Positions 20,295-30,390 of a DNA stretch of 64,000 nucleotides are shown here, piece after piece; position 1 is the stretch's first letter; every line of letters starts with the position of its first letter. The DNA is taken from the NCBI GenBank assembly GCA_963724625.1, contig CAVRVO010000001.1, positions 62,001-126,000 of the forward strand. Direction: 5' to 3'. Source of the stretch: DATBVX01 sp963724625. Lineage in GTDB: Bacteria; Pseudomonadota; Gammaproteobacteria; Steroidobacterales; Steroidobacteraceae. The notes beneath the pieces are model-generated. The model saw nothing but the letters and a program-made list of their open reading frames with translations, did no database searches and had not been told where the DNA came from. The translations under genes and the position numbers were made by a program.

Positions 20295-22996
20295 GAGGCA
20301 ACATCGACAAAGCGCGCTGGGTCCTGCTCAGCCCTCTGCTCGATGAGCTGTTGGCGCTCGATGCCACCGCGCAAGCGGATCGGATCACGCAGCTCCGACG
20401 CGACGACCGCGCGCTGGCGGATGATCTGACTGCGCTCTTGGCTCAGCAGGCAGAGATCGAGCGTGAGCGATTCCTGGAAGGTTCGATACCGCGACCGGCG
20501 CCAGAACCGAGCCTCGCCGGCCAGGTTGTCGGCAGTTACACGCTCGATCGGCTGCTGGGACAGGGCGGCATGGGCACGGTCTGGCTTGCTCACCGCAGTG
20601 ACGGAAGGTACGAAGCACGCGTTGCCGTCAAGCTGCTCAATCTCGCGTTCCTCGGTCCCGGCGGCATCGAACGCTTTCGGCGTGAAGGCAACGCCCTCGG
20701 TCGCCTGACCCACCCGAACATCGCACGACTCATCGATGCCGGTGTTACCCAGGTGGGTCAACCCTATCTGGTGCTGGATTACGTCGAGGGTGAAACGATC
20801 AGCCGCTGGTGCGAGAGTCGGGCGCTCGATCTGAAAGCGCGCGTGCGACTGTTCCAGGACGTACTCGCCGCGGTCGCGCACGCGCATTCCAAGCTGATCC
20901 TGCATCGGGACCTGAAACCGTCGAACATCCTCGTAACATCCGAGGGCCAGGTGAAGCTCGTCGACTTCGGCATCGCGAAGCTGCTCGACGACGGGGCCCC
21001 CGCACCGATACCCAGCCTCACGCAGATGGCGGGGCAGGCTTTCACGCCGGAGTATGCGGCTCCCGAACAGCTTCAGGGCGGCGAAGTAACGAGTGCGACC
21101 GACGTGTATGCACTCGGCGTGCTGCTTTACGTTCTGCTCACCGGACAGCACCCGCTCGTTGCCGACCAGCACACTCCGCTCGAGCGAATGCGCGCCATCG
21201 TCGATACGGATCCAGCACGCCCGAGCCAGGCCAGTCGATCGGCTGACGGAGCGAGCGAGCGCCGCAGCGTTCCGCCGCAACAGGCGCGCGCTCTCAAAGG
21301 TGATCTCGACAATATCGTCCTCAAGGCGCTCAAGAAGTCGCCTGCCGAGCGCTATCACACGGTCGAGGCCTTCGCTGATGATCTGCGCCGCTATCTCAAT
21401 CACGAACCCGTCAGCGCGCGCGCGGATTCGCTTTCCTATCGAACCGCAAAGTTCGTGACCCGCAACAAGCTCGCCGTCGGTGCCGCTGCGATCGTGCTGT
21501 TGGCCCTCATTGCAGGCGCCGCCGTATCAGTCTGGCAGGCGGTCGAGGCGACTCGACAACGGGACCGCGCGCTCTCACTCGCTGGGCGCAACGAGGCGGT
21601 TCTCGGCTTCGTCAGCGACATGCTGATGGAAGTCGCTCCTGCAGACCAGCCGATACGGGTTGTCGACCTGCTGGAACGCAGCCGGGAAATGCTGCTCAAC
21701 GAGAACGATCTGCCAGAGCATCGAGCGGCGATTCTCAATCTGCTGGCGACCTACTACTTGAGTAACGGCAAGCCTGGCCAGGCGGACCCACTGCTCTCGC
21801 GCGCGATCGAGCTGACCAAATCGACGACAGACCTCGAGCTGCGTGCCACGGTGCTCTGTGAGGGCGCGTACGCGGCCTCGCTCCTGGGCCGTCCAGACGA
21901 GGCAGAGAAGCTGATCGAAGAAGGGCTGCAGTTGAGTCAGTCGGATGCGAATGCGGCCGTTCACTGCCTGCGCGACCGCGCCTTCATTGCGCAGAACTCG
22001 AATGATCAAAAGGCAGCGCTCGACTACGCGCTGCAGGCGCAGAAGCGGCTGCACGAATCCGGGGCCGTAAAGCCGGATCTGGAAGCGCAACTCCTCGCCG
22101 ATATCGGCGCTGCACACTACCTGGACGGTAACAACGCCGCGGCTGAACGCTACTACAAGGAAGCGCTGGACCAGATGGCGAAGAGGGGACGAGCCGAAAG
22201 TCCCAGCGTTTTCTTTCTGCGCAACAACTGGGGCATGGCGAGTTTTTCGGCGGGAGACGTTCGTCGCGCGCTCGAGCAGTACGACGAAGCGCTGCGGCTT
22301 GCGGTCCAGAAGTCAGTGGAGGGGAAGCCACCGCCTTACCTGCTCCATAATCGGGCAGCCGCTCTGTCGGCACTGGCGCGCTATCCCGAGGCGCTCAAGG
22401 CTTATGGCGTTGGCCTCGAAGCTGCAACCGAAGCGGGAAATGCGACAGTGCGACTGGGGTGCCTTGCCGGTCGCGCCAACACGTACGCACTGATGGGAGA
22501 TATCGGTCGCGCCGAATCCGAGCTCGCGGTCATCACGCCCGAGGTGGGCAAGACGATTCCAGCGGATAGCTCGCCAGCGATGACGATCGGCCTGGTCCAG
22601 GCGCGCGTCGATGCCGCGCGTGATCGATTGCCCGAGGCCATCACGCGCCTCACGCGGATCGTGGAGTTCTTCGACAGCCGGCAGATGGCAGTGGCGCCGC
22701 TCGTGCGGGTGCTGATCTTCCGTGGCGACGTGTACCTGAAGCAAGGTAACTTCAGCGCTGCAATTGCGGATGCGGAGCGTGCACTGAAGGTGTCACGCGC
22801 ACTGCAGGGCGACAAGCCGTATTCGAGCCTTACCGGCCAGTCGTTGCTGCTGCTCTCCCGCATCCAGGAGACCCGCGGTCAGCATTCCGCGGCGCGAGGA
22901 TTTGCCAGCGAGGCAGTCCCGCAACTGAGTGAGACGCTCGGCGCGGAGCATCCCGACACGCGCCGCGCACAGCAGTACGCGACCGCGTCAACGTAG
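20291..22996 (+). CDS. Transmembrane Ser/Thr protein kinase with C-terminal TPR repeats
   Basis: 901-aa Hanks-type kinase. The kinase domain (~80-350) has the Gly loop LLGQGGMGTVW, catalytic Lys114 in VAVKLL, HRDLKPSN with D207, and DFGIAK with D225, so it should be active. A single transmembrane helix (~395-417, IVLLALIAGAAVSVW) follows, and the remaining ~480 residues are TPR-like repeats (LLATYYLSNGKPGQADPLLS and others) that would lie outside the cytoplasm. GTG 20291 is chosen because it overlaps the sigma-factor stop and begins a sensible N-terminus. It probably transduces an envelope signal to the coupled ECF sigma factor. Confidence 0.9.
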   Translation: MRGNIDKARWVLLSPLLDELLALDATAQADRITQLRRDDRALADDLTALLAQQAEIERERFLEGSIPRPAPEPSLAGQVVGSYTLDRLLGQGGMGTVWLAHRSDGRYEARVAVKLLNLAFLGPGGIERFRREGNALGRLTHPNIARLIDAGVTQVGQPYLVLDYVEGETISRWCESRALDLKARVRLFQDVLAAVAHAHSKLILHRDLKPSNILVTSEGQVKLVDFGIAKLLDDGAPAPIPSLTQMAGQAFTPEYAAPEQLQGGEVTSATDVYALGVLLYVLLTGQHPLVADQHTPLERMRAIVDTDPARPSQASRSADGASERRSVPPQQARALKGDLDNIVLKALKKSPAERYHTVEAFADDLRRYLNHEPVSARADSLSYRTAKFVTRNKLAVGAAAIVLLALIAGAAVSVWQAVEATRQRDRALSLAGRNEAVLGFVSDMLMEVAPADQPIRVVDLLERSREMLLNENDLPEHRAAILNLLATYYLSNGKPGQADPLLSRAIELTKSTTDLELRATVLCEGAYAASLLGRPDEAEKLIEEGLQLSQSDANAAVHCLRDRAFIAQNSNDQKAALDYALQAQKRLHESGAVKPDLEAQLLADIGAAHYLDGNNAAAERYYKEALDQMAKRGRAESPSVFFLRNNWGMASFSAGDVRRALEQYDEALRLAVQKSVEGKPPPYLLHNRAAALSALARYPEALKAYGVGLEAATEAGNATVRLGCLAGRANTYALMGDIGRAESELAVITPEVGKTIPADSSPAMTIGLVQARVDAARDRLPEAITRLTRIVEFFDSRQMAVAPLVRVLIFRGDVYLKQGNFSAAIADAERALKVSRALQGDKPYSSLTGQSLLLLSRIQETRGQHSAARGFASEAVPQLSETLGAEHPDTRRAQQYATAST

Positions 22997-23016
22997 AAAT
23001 GGACGCCGCCGCCGGA

Positions 23017-24696
23017 TCAGGCGGTGCGTTGCTCGCTGAGACCGAGACGCTCCATCATCGCTTTGCGGATGAGGTACTTCTGAATCTTGCCGGTGACGGT
23101 CATCGGGAACGCATCCACGAAGCACACGCGCGCCGGCACCTTGTAGTGCGCGATCTGTCCACGGCAAAACCCGAGAACGTCCTCTTCCGTCAGGGTCTCG
23201 CCACGACGGGTGCGGATCCATGCGCAGACCTGCTCGCCGAATTTATCATCGGGAATGCCGACCACCGCCACGTCCTCGATCTTGGGATGGCGGAACAGGA
23301 ATTCCTCGATTTCGCGCGGATAGATGTTCTCCCCGCCGCGGATGATCATGTCCTTCTCGCGACCGACGATGTTGCAGTAGCCATCATCGTCGATCACCCC
23401 GAGATCACCGGTATGCATCCAGCCGTCCGCATCGATCGCTTTGGCCGTTTGTTCCGGATCGTCCCAGTAGCCGAGCATCACCGCGTAACCACGTGAGCAC
23501 AGCTCTCCTGCTTCACCGCGTCCGAGCGTGCCTCCCTCGGAGTCGATCACCTTCGCTTCCATGTGCGGCTGGATACGTCCGACCGTCGACACACGGCGTT
23601 CGATCGGATCATCGGTTGAGCTCTGAAAGCTCACCGGGCTCGTCTCGGTCATGCCGTAGGCGATGGTGACTTCGCGCATCCCCATGCGATCGACAACCCG
23701 ACGCATGATCTCGATCGGGCAGGGAGCGCCCGCCATGATGCCGGCGCGCAGACTCGAGACGTCGAACGATTCGAACTCGGGGTGCTGTAGCTCGGCGATG
23801 AACATCGTGGGCACGCCATGCAGCGCCGTGCAGCGCTCGGCTTGCACAGCCCTGAGCACCGTGAGCGGATCGAAGCCGGCGGAGGGATAGACCATCGTCG
23901 CCCCGTGCACCACGCAGGCGAGATTCGACAGCACCATGCCGAAGCAATGATAAAGCGGCACCGGAATGCAGAGCCGGTCGCCCGCCTTCAATCCCATGCG
24001 CATGCCGACGAGGTAAGCGTTGTTGACGATATTTCGATGTGACAGCGTCGCCCCTTTGGGCAGGCCGGTGGTCCCGCTCGTGAACTGGATGTTGATCGGC
24101 TGCCGGCACTCGGCGCTCGCGGCAACTTCACCCAACAAGGTGTGGTCGTCGGCTGCGATGTCGGCAAAGTCCAGCCAGCCCGCACGCTGTTCGCCGCCGA
24201 TCTTGGCGACGATCTTGAGCTGCGGCGCGCGCGACGCGCGGAGTTGTCCCGGCGCACTCGCGGCAATCTCCGGCGCGAGTGCCTCGACCATGCCGACGTA
24301 ATCACTCGTCTTGAAGGAATGCGCTGTGATGAGCGCCTTCATGCCGACCTTGTTGAGCGTGTATTCGAGTTCCGACAGACGATAGGCTGGATTGACGTTG
24401 ACCTGGATCAATCGCGCGCGCGCAGTGGCGAACTGCGCCAGTGTCCATTCCGCGCAGTTCGGCGCCCACACGCCCACCCGATCGCCTGGCTCGAGGCCAA
24501 GTGCGAGGAGGCCCGAGGCGAGACGATCGACGCGGCGGCCGAACTCCTCATACGTCCAGCGGATATTCTGCTCGAGCGAGACGAGTGCTTCGGTCTTCGG
24601 CCAGCGCGCGATCGTCTGCTCAAGGACCTCGCCGATCGTTGCTTCGATGAGTGGCGTGCTCGTTTCCCCGACGACGTGACTGCTCGTGTTTGGCAT
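23017..24696 (-). CDS. Acyl-CoA synthetase (AMP-forming, FadD-like)
   Basis: 559-aa adenylate-forming ligase that activates a carboxylic acid to its acyl-CoA. The P-loop TSGTTGLPKG is at 206-215, followed by AYGMTETSP, the hinge region (HTGDLGVIDDDGYCNIVGRE) and the C-terminal catalytic Lys in MTVTGKIQKYLIRK. Start set at 24696 (MPNTSSHVVGETST); the frame is open upstream without support. Resembles medium/long-chain fatty-acyl-CoA synthetases; the exact chain preference cannot be read. It is divergent from the Nramp-like carrier with 125 bp between starts. Confidence 0.9.
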   Translation of the reverse strand: MPNTSSHVVGETSTPLIEATIGEVLEQTIARWPKTEALVSLEQNIRWTYEEFGRRVDRLASGLLALGLEPGDRVGVWAPNCAEWTLAQFATARARLIQVNVNPAYRLSELEYTLNKVGMKALITAHSFKTSDYVGMVEALAPEIAASAPGQLRASRAPQLKIVAKIGGEQRAGWLDFADIAADDHTLLGEVAASAECRQPINIQFTSGTTGLPKGATLSHRNIVNNAYLVGMRMGLKAGDRLCIPVPLYHCFGMVLSNLACVVHGATMVYPSAGFDPLTVLRAVQAERCTALHGVPTMFIAELQHPEFESFDVSSLRAGIMAGAPCPIEIMRRVVDRMGMREVTIAYGMTETSPVSFQSSTDDPIERRVSTVGRIQPHMEAKVIDSEGGTLGRGEAGELCSRGYAVMLGYWDDPEQTAKAIDADGWMHTGDLGVIDDDGYCNIVGREKDMIIRGGENIYPREIEEFLFRHPKIEDVAVVGIPDDKFGEQVCAWIRTRRGETLTEEDVLGFCRGQIAHYKVPARVCFVDAFPMTVTGKIQKYLIRKAMMERLGLSEQRTA

Positions 24697-24821
24697 GCGC
24701 TGTAGTCGTACTCCGAGTACGATCGACGTGCAACAAGAAGTAAATGCGCGATCGCCCGGGGACAATCTGATGCCCGATGCCAGCAGAGCGGATCGCGGGG
24801 CGATGAATCAGGGGAGCGCGT

Positions 24822-26315
24822 ATGAGTTCGGCTTCGGCACAAGCCCATAGTCTTTCAAGACCGGACACGCGCACCGGTCTCGATCCATGGGTTGAAGCAG
24901 AACTGCCGGCGGCTCCAATGCCGCGGGGCCTCGGCTGGCTGGGGGTGGTCGGACCCGGTGTGATCGTGCTCGGCGTTTCGATCGGGAGCGGAGAGTTCCT
25001 GCTCGGGCCCGCGGCATTCGTGAAGTACGGTCTCACGCTCCTGTGGGTGACGCTGGTATCCGTCTTCTTGCAGGCCATCTTGAACACCGAAGTGATGCGC
25101 TACGTGGTGGCGACGGGTGAGCCGGTGTTCACGGGCTTCATGCGCACGCGGCCTTCGGCGCCCGCCTGGGCCTGGACCTATGCCGGATTTGTCTTTCTGC
25201 AGGTCGGCTGGCCGGCGTGGGCAGCCACTTCGGCCGGCATCATTTTTTTTCTCATGGCCGGACGTCTTGCAGGACCGGAAGACAGCGCTGCGGTCTATTA
25301 CATCGGTGTGGCTCTGTTCCTCGTCTGCGTCACGCTGCTGCTGATCGGACGGCGTGTGGGACGCACGCTCGAATTGCTCAACTGGATGCTGATCGCCGTG
25401 ATTCTCGGCGGCTTCCTTTTGCTTGGCCTGATTTTCGTTCCCGGGCATACCTGGTTGGCAGCGACGGTCGGGCTGACTGGGTTCGACCTCGAGCGTCGGA
25501 CCTTCGCCTTCATCCCGGAAGGCGTCGACTTCTTCCTCATCGGAGCGTTGGCTGCGTATTCAGGCTGCGGTGGCGTGCTCAACATCGCGCTCGGCAACTG
25601 GGCGCGCGACAAGGGGTACGGCATGGGACAGCGCGCCGGATACATTCCGGCCGCGATCGGTGGCGAGCGCATGAATCTCGCGCATCACGGCTTCAAGTTC
25701 GCTACCGACGCCGAGTCGATGAAGCGCTGGCGCGGTTGGTGGCGCATCGTCAGGGCCGATCAATGGGGTGTGTTCTTCGTGGGCGCAATACTGGGCATGG
25801 TCCTGCCGGCGCTTCTATATGTGACCTTCATGCCGCACGGCACCGACATTCGTGGCCCCGGGATCAGTGCAGTGCTGGCGCAGACTCTGGGTACGCAAGT
25901 CGCCCCGTGGCTTGCCGCCGCGATCGCATTCCTGGGCGCGTGGCTCCTCTTCAAAACTCAGCTGGACATCGTAGATGGGATGACCCGCACCATCACGGAC
26001 ATCCTGTGGAGCGGCAGCCGGCGCGTGCGCGACTGGCGTGGCGGCGATGTCAGGACGGTGTACTACGTCGTCCTGGCTGTGATCGTCGTCTGGGGCATCA
26101 TTGCGCTCAGACTCGCGCAGCCGATCGTGCTGCTGCAGGTGAGCGCGAATGTTGCGGGTGTCGTGTTCGTCGTCGCATCGTTGCACCTCCTGTACATCAA
26201 CACGCGACTTCTCCCGCCGGCGCTGCGTCCGCCCATGTGGCGTCGGGTCGCATTGGTGTGTACGGCGGTGTTCTATGGCTTCTTCGTCGTGCTGTCAGCG
26301 CGCAGTTTTATGTGA
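24822..26315 (+). CDS. Nramp-superfamily-like membrane transporter lacking the DPGN motif
   Basis: 497-aa inner-membrane protein with about 11-12 hydrophobic helices, of the type annotated in environmental genomes as Nramp-family metal ion transporter (APC fold). Helix 1 carries GPGVIVLGVSIGSGEFLLGP. The canonical Nramp metal-site motif DPGN in helix 1 and MPH in helix 6 are both absent, so divalent-metal transport is not assured. Its last 21 bp overlap the 3' end of the convergent hybrid kinase. Substrate unknown. Confidence 0.65.
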   Translation: MSSASAQAHSLSRPDTRTGLDPWVEAELPAAPMPRGLGWLGVVGPGVIVLGVSIGSGEFLLGPAAFVKYGLTLLWVTLVSVFLQAILNTEVMRYVVATGEPVFTGFMRTRPSAPAWAWTYAGFVFLQVGWPAWAATSAGIIFFLMAGRLAGPEDSAAVYYIGVALFLVCVTLLLIGRRVGRTLELLNWMLIAVILGGFLLLGLIFVPGHTWLAATVGLTGFDLERRTFAFIPEGVDFFLIGALAAYSGCGGVLNIALGNWARDKGYGMGQRAGYIPAAIGGERMNLAHHGFKFATDAESMKRWRGWWRIVRADQWGVFFVGAILGMVLPALLYVTFMPHGTDIRGPGISAVLAQTLGTQVAPWLAAAIAFLGAWLLFKTQLDIVDGMTRTITDILWSGSRRVRDWRGGDVRTVYYVVLAVIVVWGIIALRLAQPIVLLQVSANVAGVVFVVASLHLLYINTRLLPPALRPPMWRRVALVCTAVFYGFFVVLSARSFM

Positions 26316-28614
26316 GCGGCCCAAAGTATCGGCCCGCAATCCAGCCATGAGCTGTTCGAAATCGGTCGCGCTCACGGGCTTGGTGAAATGCAGGTCGAAT
26401 CCCGCTTCGGTGGCCCTGCGCTTGTCCTCTTCCTGGCCCCAGCCGGTGAGCGCAACGAGAATCACCCCGCTGCCCCACGATTGCTCGCGTATGCGGCGTG
26501 CCGCGTCGTAGCCATTCAAACGCGGCATGCCAATGTCGAGCACCACCAGGTCGGGGCGGAATGCGGCCGTTTCTTCGATTGCCTGAAGACCGTCGCGAAC
26601 GGTGCGAACCTCGTTGCCCATCAGGCGCAGCATCATGCCCATGCTCTCTGCCGTGTCATGGTTGTCGTCCGCGACGAGAATGCGATACGTGCGGTGGCCC
26701 AGCGAGTCTGGCTTCTCGACGACGGGAGCTTCGCGGTGCACCGTCAGCACAATCGGCAGCCGCACGGAGAACTCGCTGCCGCGACCGACCCCCTCGCTGC
26801 GTGCATGGATGCTCCCGCCATGTAGCTCCACGAGTTGCTTTGCCAGTGTGAGGCCGATGCCAAGACCTCCATGCGACCGCTCCAGCGAGCCGTCCACCTG
26901 GGTGAACATCTCGAAGACCGAGGGCAGCGCTTCAGCCGGGATGCCGATTCCCTGGTCACGCACAGTTACCACCACTGCTTCTGCGCCGTCGGCAGCAGTG
27001 GTCAGCCAGATCTTGCCGCCGCGGTCCATGTACTTCGCCGCGTTGTTCAACAGGTTCGACAGCACCTGCGCCAGGCGCACGGGATCTGCGTCCAGGTAGA
27101 CCGGCCCCGGCATCAGGCTGACGTCGAGGTGATGGCCGGCGGCCTCGATGAGCGGCCGTGACGCATCGACCGCGTTCCTGATCACGGCGCCGAACTCGAT
27201 TCGCTCGCGGCGCAATTCGAGCTTGCCACGGGTGATGCGCCCGACATCGAGCAGATCATCGACCAGTCGCACGAGCTGTCCGAGCTGCCGATCCATGATC
27301 CTGCGCGCCTGATCGACGGTCGCCGGATCATCGCCCTTGAGCCGCATGATATGCAGCGCATTGCGGATCGGCGCCAGCGGATTGCGCAACTCGTGCGCCA
27401 GGGTCGCCAGGAATTCGTCTTTGCGACGATCTGCCTGGCGCAGCGTCTCTTCCATCTCCTTCTGGTCGTGGATATCCGTGGTGGTACCGAACCAGCTCAG
27501 AATTTCTCCTCTGGCGTCTCTGAACGGAACGGCGCGCGCGACGAACCAGCGATACTCGCCGTCATAACGGCGGTGGCGCAGTTCGATTTCGAAGTCGCGT
27601 CCCTTGCGAAGATGCCACTGCCACGCCTTCGTGCACCGCTCCAGATCATCCGGGTGCACCGTCAGCTCGGGCAAGGAGGTTGCACGCTCCAGGTCTGGGA
27701 TGCCGCAGAACTCGAACCAGCGCTGGTTGGCGTACGTTACCTTTCCGTCTGGAGCCGCAGTCCAGACGATGGAAGGAATGGTCTCCGCCAGGAAGCGAAA
27801 GCGCGCCTCACTTTCACGCAGCAGGTCCATCGCGCGCTTGCGCGCGGAGATATCACGCGCGACCTTGGAGGCGCCGATGATGCGACCGGCGGGATCGCGG
27901 ATCGGCGAGATCGTCACCGAGATGTCCAGGCGCTCACCACGCTTGGATACGCGCACCGTCTCCATGTGCTGCAGTCGCTTCCCGCTACGGATCTGCTCCA
28001 GGATCGCGCGCTCCTCGTCGTGCCGATCCGGCGGAATGATGATCGTGATCGGCTGACCAATGGCTTCTTCGGACGTGTAGCCGAAAAGTCGCTCCGCGCC
28101 CGCGTTCCATGACGTGATGATGCCGTCCAGGGTCTTGCTGACGATCGCGTCGTCGGACGAATGGACGACGGAGGCCAGGAGTGCCTGCGCCTCTATCTGG
28201 TCGCGCAGTTGATATTGACGCTGTCGCGCTCGCACCGCTGTCTGCAGCGAGCTGACGAGTGTCGTGATGCGCACCGGTTGCTCCAGCACCGTCACGTTCC
28301 CAAGCCGCTCCATCGCCCACACTGCGATCGCGGAATCGGCGCCCGAAGCGGACAAGATGACGATCGGCAGGTCGGACCAGGCAGGTTGGTCCCGGAAAAT
28401 CGCCGCGAATTGTTCCGGGTCTCCGGCGGCCAGGACCTCATCGGTCAGGAGCACCGCGCCGGCGCCGGCGTTCAGTTCACGCAGCGAGTTCGGGCAGTCC
28501 GTTGCACAACTTGCATGCCAGGCCCGCGTCCGCGAGAATCGTTCGGCTGAATATCGCGTCCGCCCGGGTAGGGGCGAGTACCAACACCCGTTGTTGGTCA
28601 GCTGCTTGCACCAC
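26295..28614 (-). CDS. Hybrid PAS-PAS histidine kinase with receiver domains, frameshifted near the N-terminus
   Basis: About 772 aa after correction. An N-terminal degenerate receiver (RVLVLAPTRADAIFS onward), two PAS/PAC domains (~140-270, ~275-400), HisKA with FLATLAHELRNPLAPIRNAL, HATPase (NLLNNAAKYMDRGG, DQGIGIP, HGGLGIGLTLAKQ) and a C-terminal receiver (ILVADDNHD, phospho-Asp in LVVLDIGMPRL, FTKPVS). The first ~43 codons are in another frame: an extra base at 28485 ends that frame at LPELAA; removing it gives LPELLRELNAGAGAVLLTDE. Start GTG 28614 or 28611 lies inside the end of the KaiC-like gene, so the two are translationally coupled. Cytoplasmic; signal unknown. Confidence 0.85.
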
Positions 28615-30094
28615 CGGGCGTCGTCCTTTCGGAAATGATCTGCGGTATCCCTGAGAGGATTCCCCAGAAATTGCGCAGTACTTCGCCAACCTTAATGCTG
28701 TGATTGAAGGACAGCTCTCGAATCGTTCGCTCGTGCTGGCCGGTCCGCTTCTTGATGACGGAGATCGCCTGGCGAATCTCGCCGGCGGCCTCGAAGTAAC
28801 GCAACAGCACTACACTATCGGCCAGGTAACTCGCATCGACGGGCGACGATACGTCGCTCGAGATGATCCCGTGCTGAGTGAGGAGCAGGAGGGTGGTCAC
28901 CTCTCGTTGACCAAGAAAAGTCAGGAGTTCGTGCAGGTGCAGCGTGAGAAGCTGCTCGCTGGGCATCGCATTGAGGTAACCGTTCAGGCTGTCGATGACG
29001 ACGATGCGGCTCCCCCCCTCTTCCGTCGCTAGGCGGACATCATGCGCAAATTCGCCCGGTGAGAGCTCGGCGGGATCCACCTGCCGCAGATTCACAAGGC
29101 CCGCCTCGATCAGGGGTTCGAACTCCATGCCCAGGCCGGAGCTGCGCTCCAGGAACGTCGAGATCGACTCGTCGAAGATGAACAGCGACACACGCTCGCC
29201 TCGCTGCGCCGCGGTGGCCGCGAAGTGCGCGGCCAGCGAGGACTTGCCAGTGCCGGCGGCACCCATGATCAATGTGGCCGTGCCGCTGGCAAGGCCGCCG
29301 CCGAGGAGCGAATCGAGCGCATCGATGCCGCTCTTGACGGAGCCCCGCTTACGGCTGGTCCGATGCTCGGCCGCTACCAGCCGCGGGAACATCTTGAGTC
29401 CGCCGCGGCGGATCACGAAGTCGTGCAGACCCTCACGAAAGGGGGCGCTGCGCATCTTGGCGACATGCACCCGCCGCCGCATCGTGCCGTACGAAGGCAG
29501 CTCGCGTTCCATGCTAATGACGCCATACGAAAGACTGCGCAAGTGCAGATCACCTTCCTCGCCCGTGCGATCGTCGGTGAAAATGACCGTCGCTTGGTGC
29601 TTGGAGAAGTAGCGCTTCAAGGCGAGGATCTGTCGCCGGTAACGCAGCGCGTTTCCGGCCAGGAGACGCAGCTCCGCGACCGAATCGACCACCACGCGTC
29701 GCGGAGTGATGCGGTCTGCTTCCGCCAGCACCGTCTTGATCGTCTCGCCCAGTTCCACCTCGGAGGGGTGATACATCCGGTAATGCGCATCCGGGTTGAG
29801 ATTCTCCGCCGACGGGATCAGCTCGACGAAATTGAGTTCACCGACGTTCCAACCATGAGCCGCAGCCGTCGCCCGCAGCTCCTCCTCGGTCTCGGAAAGC
29901 GTCACGAACATACAGGGCTCGCCACGCTGAATGCCGTCGAGCAGGAACTGCATCGCCAGGGTGGTCTTGCCGGAGCCCGGCGTCCCCTCGATCAAGTACT
30001 CGCGATTGGGCGTCAACCCGCCGCACAGAACCTCATCCAGACCGGGCACGCCTGAGGAAAGCAAGGCCTCTTGTCGCTTGATATTGGCGTTCAT
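28598..30094 (-). CDS. KaiC-like double RecA-domain ATPase
   Basis: 498-aa protein with two tandem KaiC/RadA-type ATPase domains. Walker A motifs are GTPGSGKTT (K43) and GAAGTGKSS (~ residue 285); Walker B strands are RRVVVDSVAEL and RIVVIDSLNGYLN. Start at 30094 (MNANIKRQEALLSSG) fits family N-termini; the open frame further upstream (to 30430) has no homology that I recognise. No kaiA/kaiB is present. In many non-cyanobacteria such proteins sit with PAS histidine kinases, as here, and probably form a signalling pair rather than a clock. Confidence 0.9.
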   Translation of the reverse strand: MNANIKRQEALLSSGVPGLDEVLCGGLTPNREYLIEGTPGSGKTTLAMQFLLDGIQRGEPCMFVTLSETEEELRATAAAHGWNVGELNFVELIPSAENLNPDAHYRMYHPSEVELGETIKTVLAEADRITPRRVVVDSVAELRLLAGNALRYRRQILALKRYFSKHQATVIFTDDRTGEEGDLHLRSLSYGVISMERELPSYGTMRRRVHVAKMRSAPFREGLHDFVIRRGGLKMFPRLVAAEHRTSRKRGSVKSGIDALDSLLGGGLASGTATLIMGAAGTGKSSLAAHFAATAAQRGERVSLFIFDESISTFLERSSGLGMEFEPLIEAGLVNLRQVDPAELSPGEFAHDVRLATEEGGSRIVVIDSLNGYLNAMPSEQLLTLHLHELLTFLGQREVTTLLLLTQHGIISSDVSSPVDASYLADSVVLLRYFEAAGEIRQAISVIKKRTGQHERTIRELSFNHSIKVGEVLRNFWGILSGIPQIISERTTPGGASS

Positions 30095-30390
30095 GTTGAC
30101 TCTGCTTTGGACCGTCCGTAGTCGGTTTGGGTTGCGAAGGACGGTGGCGAGCAAAGTGGTTGCGTAGGCAAGGCATATTGCGCGCCACGCTGGCGTTAGC
30201 CAATGGCCGCGATCAGTCGCACGACGTGTCGGCGTCGACCGGTCGACGAAATTCTCGGCGTGTCGAGCAGTCCATGCCGGGCATTGCGTGCGGAACTCGG
30301 CCGAGTTCCACAGGAGGCGCATTCGAACCCACGCGTTAATGCCGGTCACGAGGCCAAATGTCGCCGTGTCAGTTGCGAAGCGTTCATGAC

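Noticed and set aside
28598..30094. Circadian clock locus
   Set aside because: Only a KaiC-like protein is present; KaiA and KaiB are absent and the neighbour is a PAS kinase.
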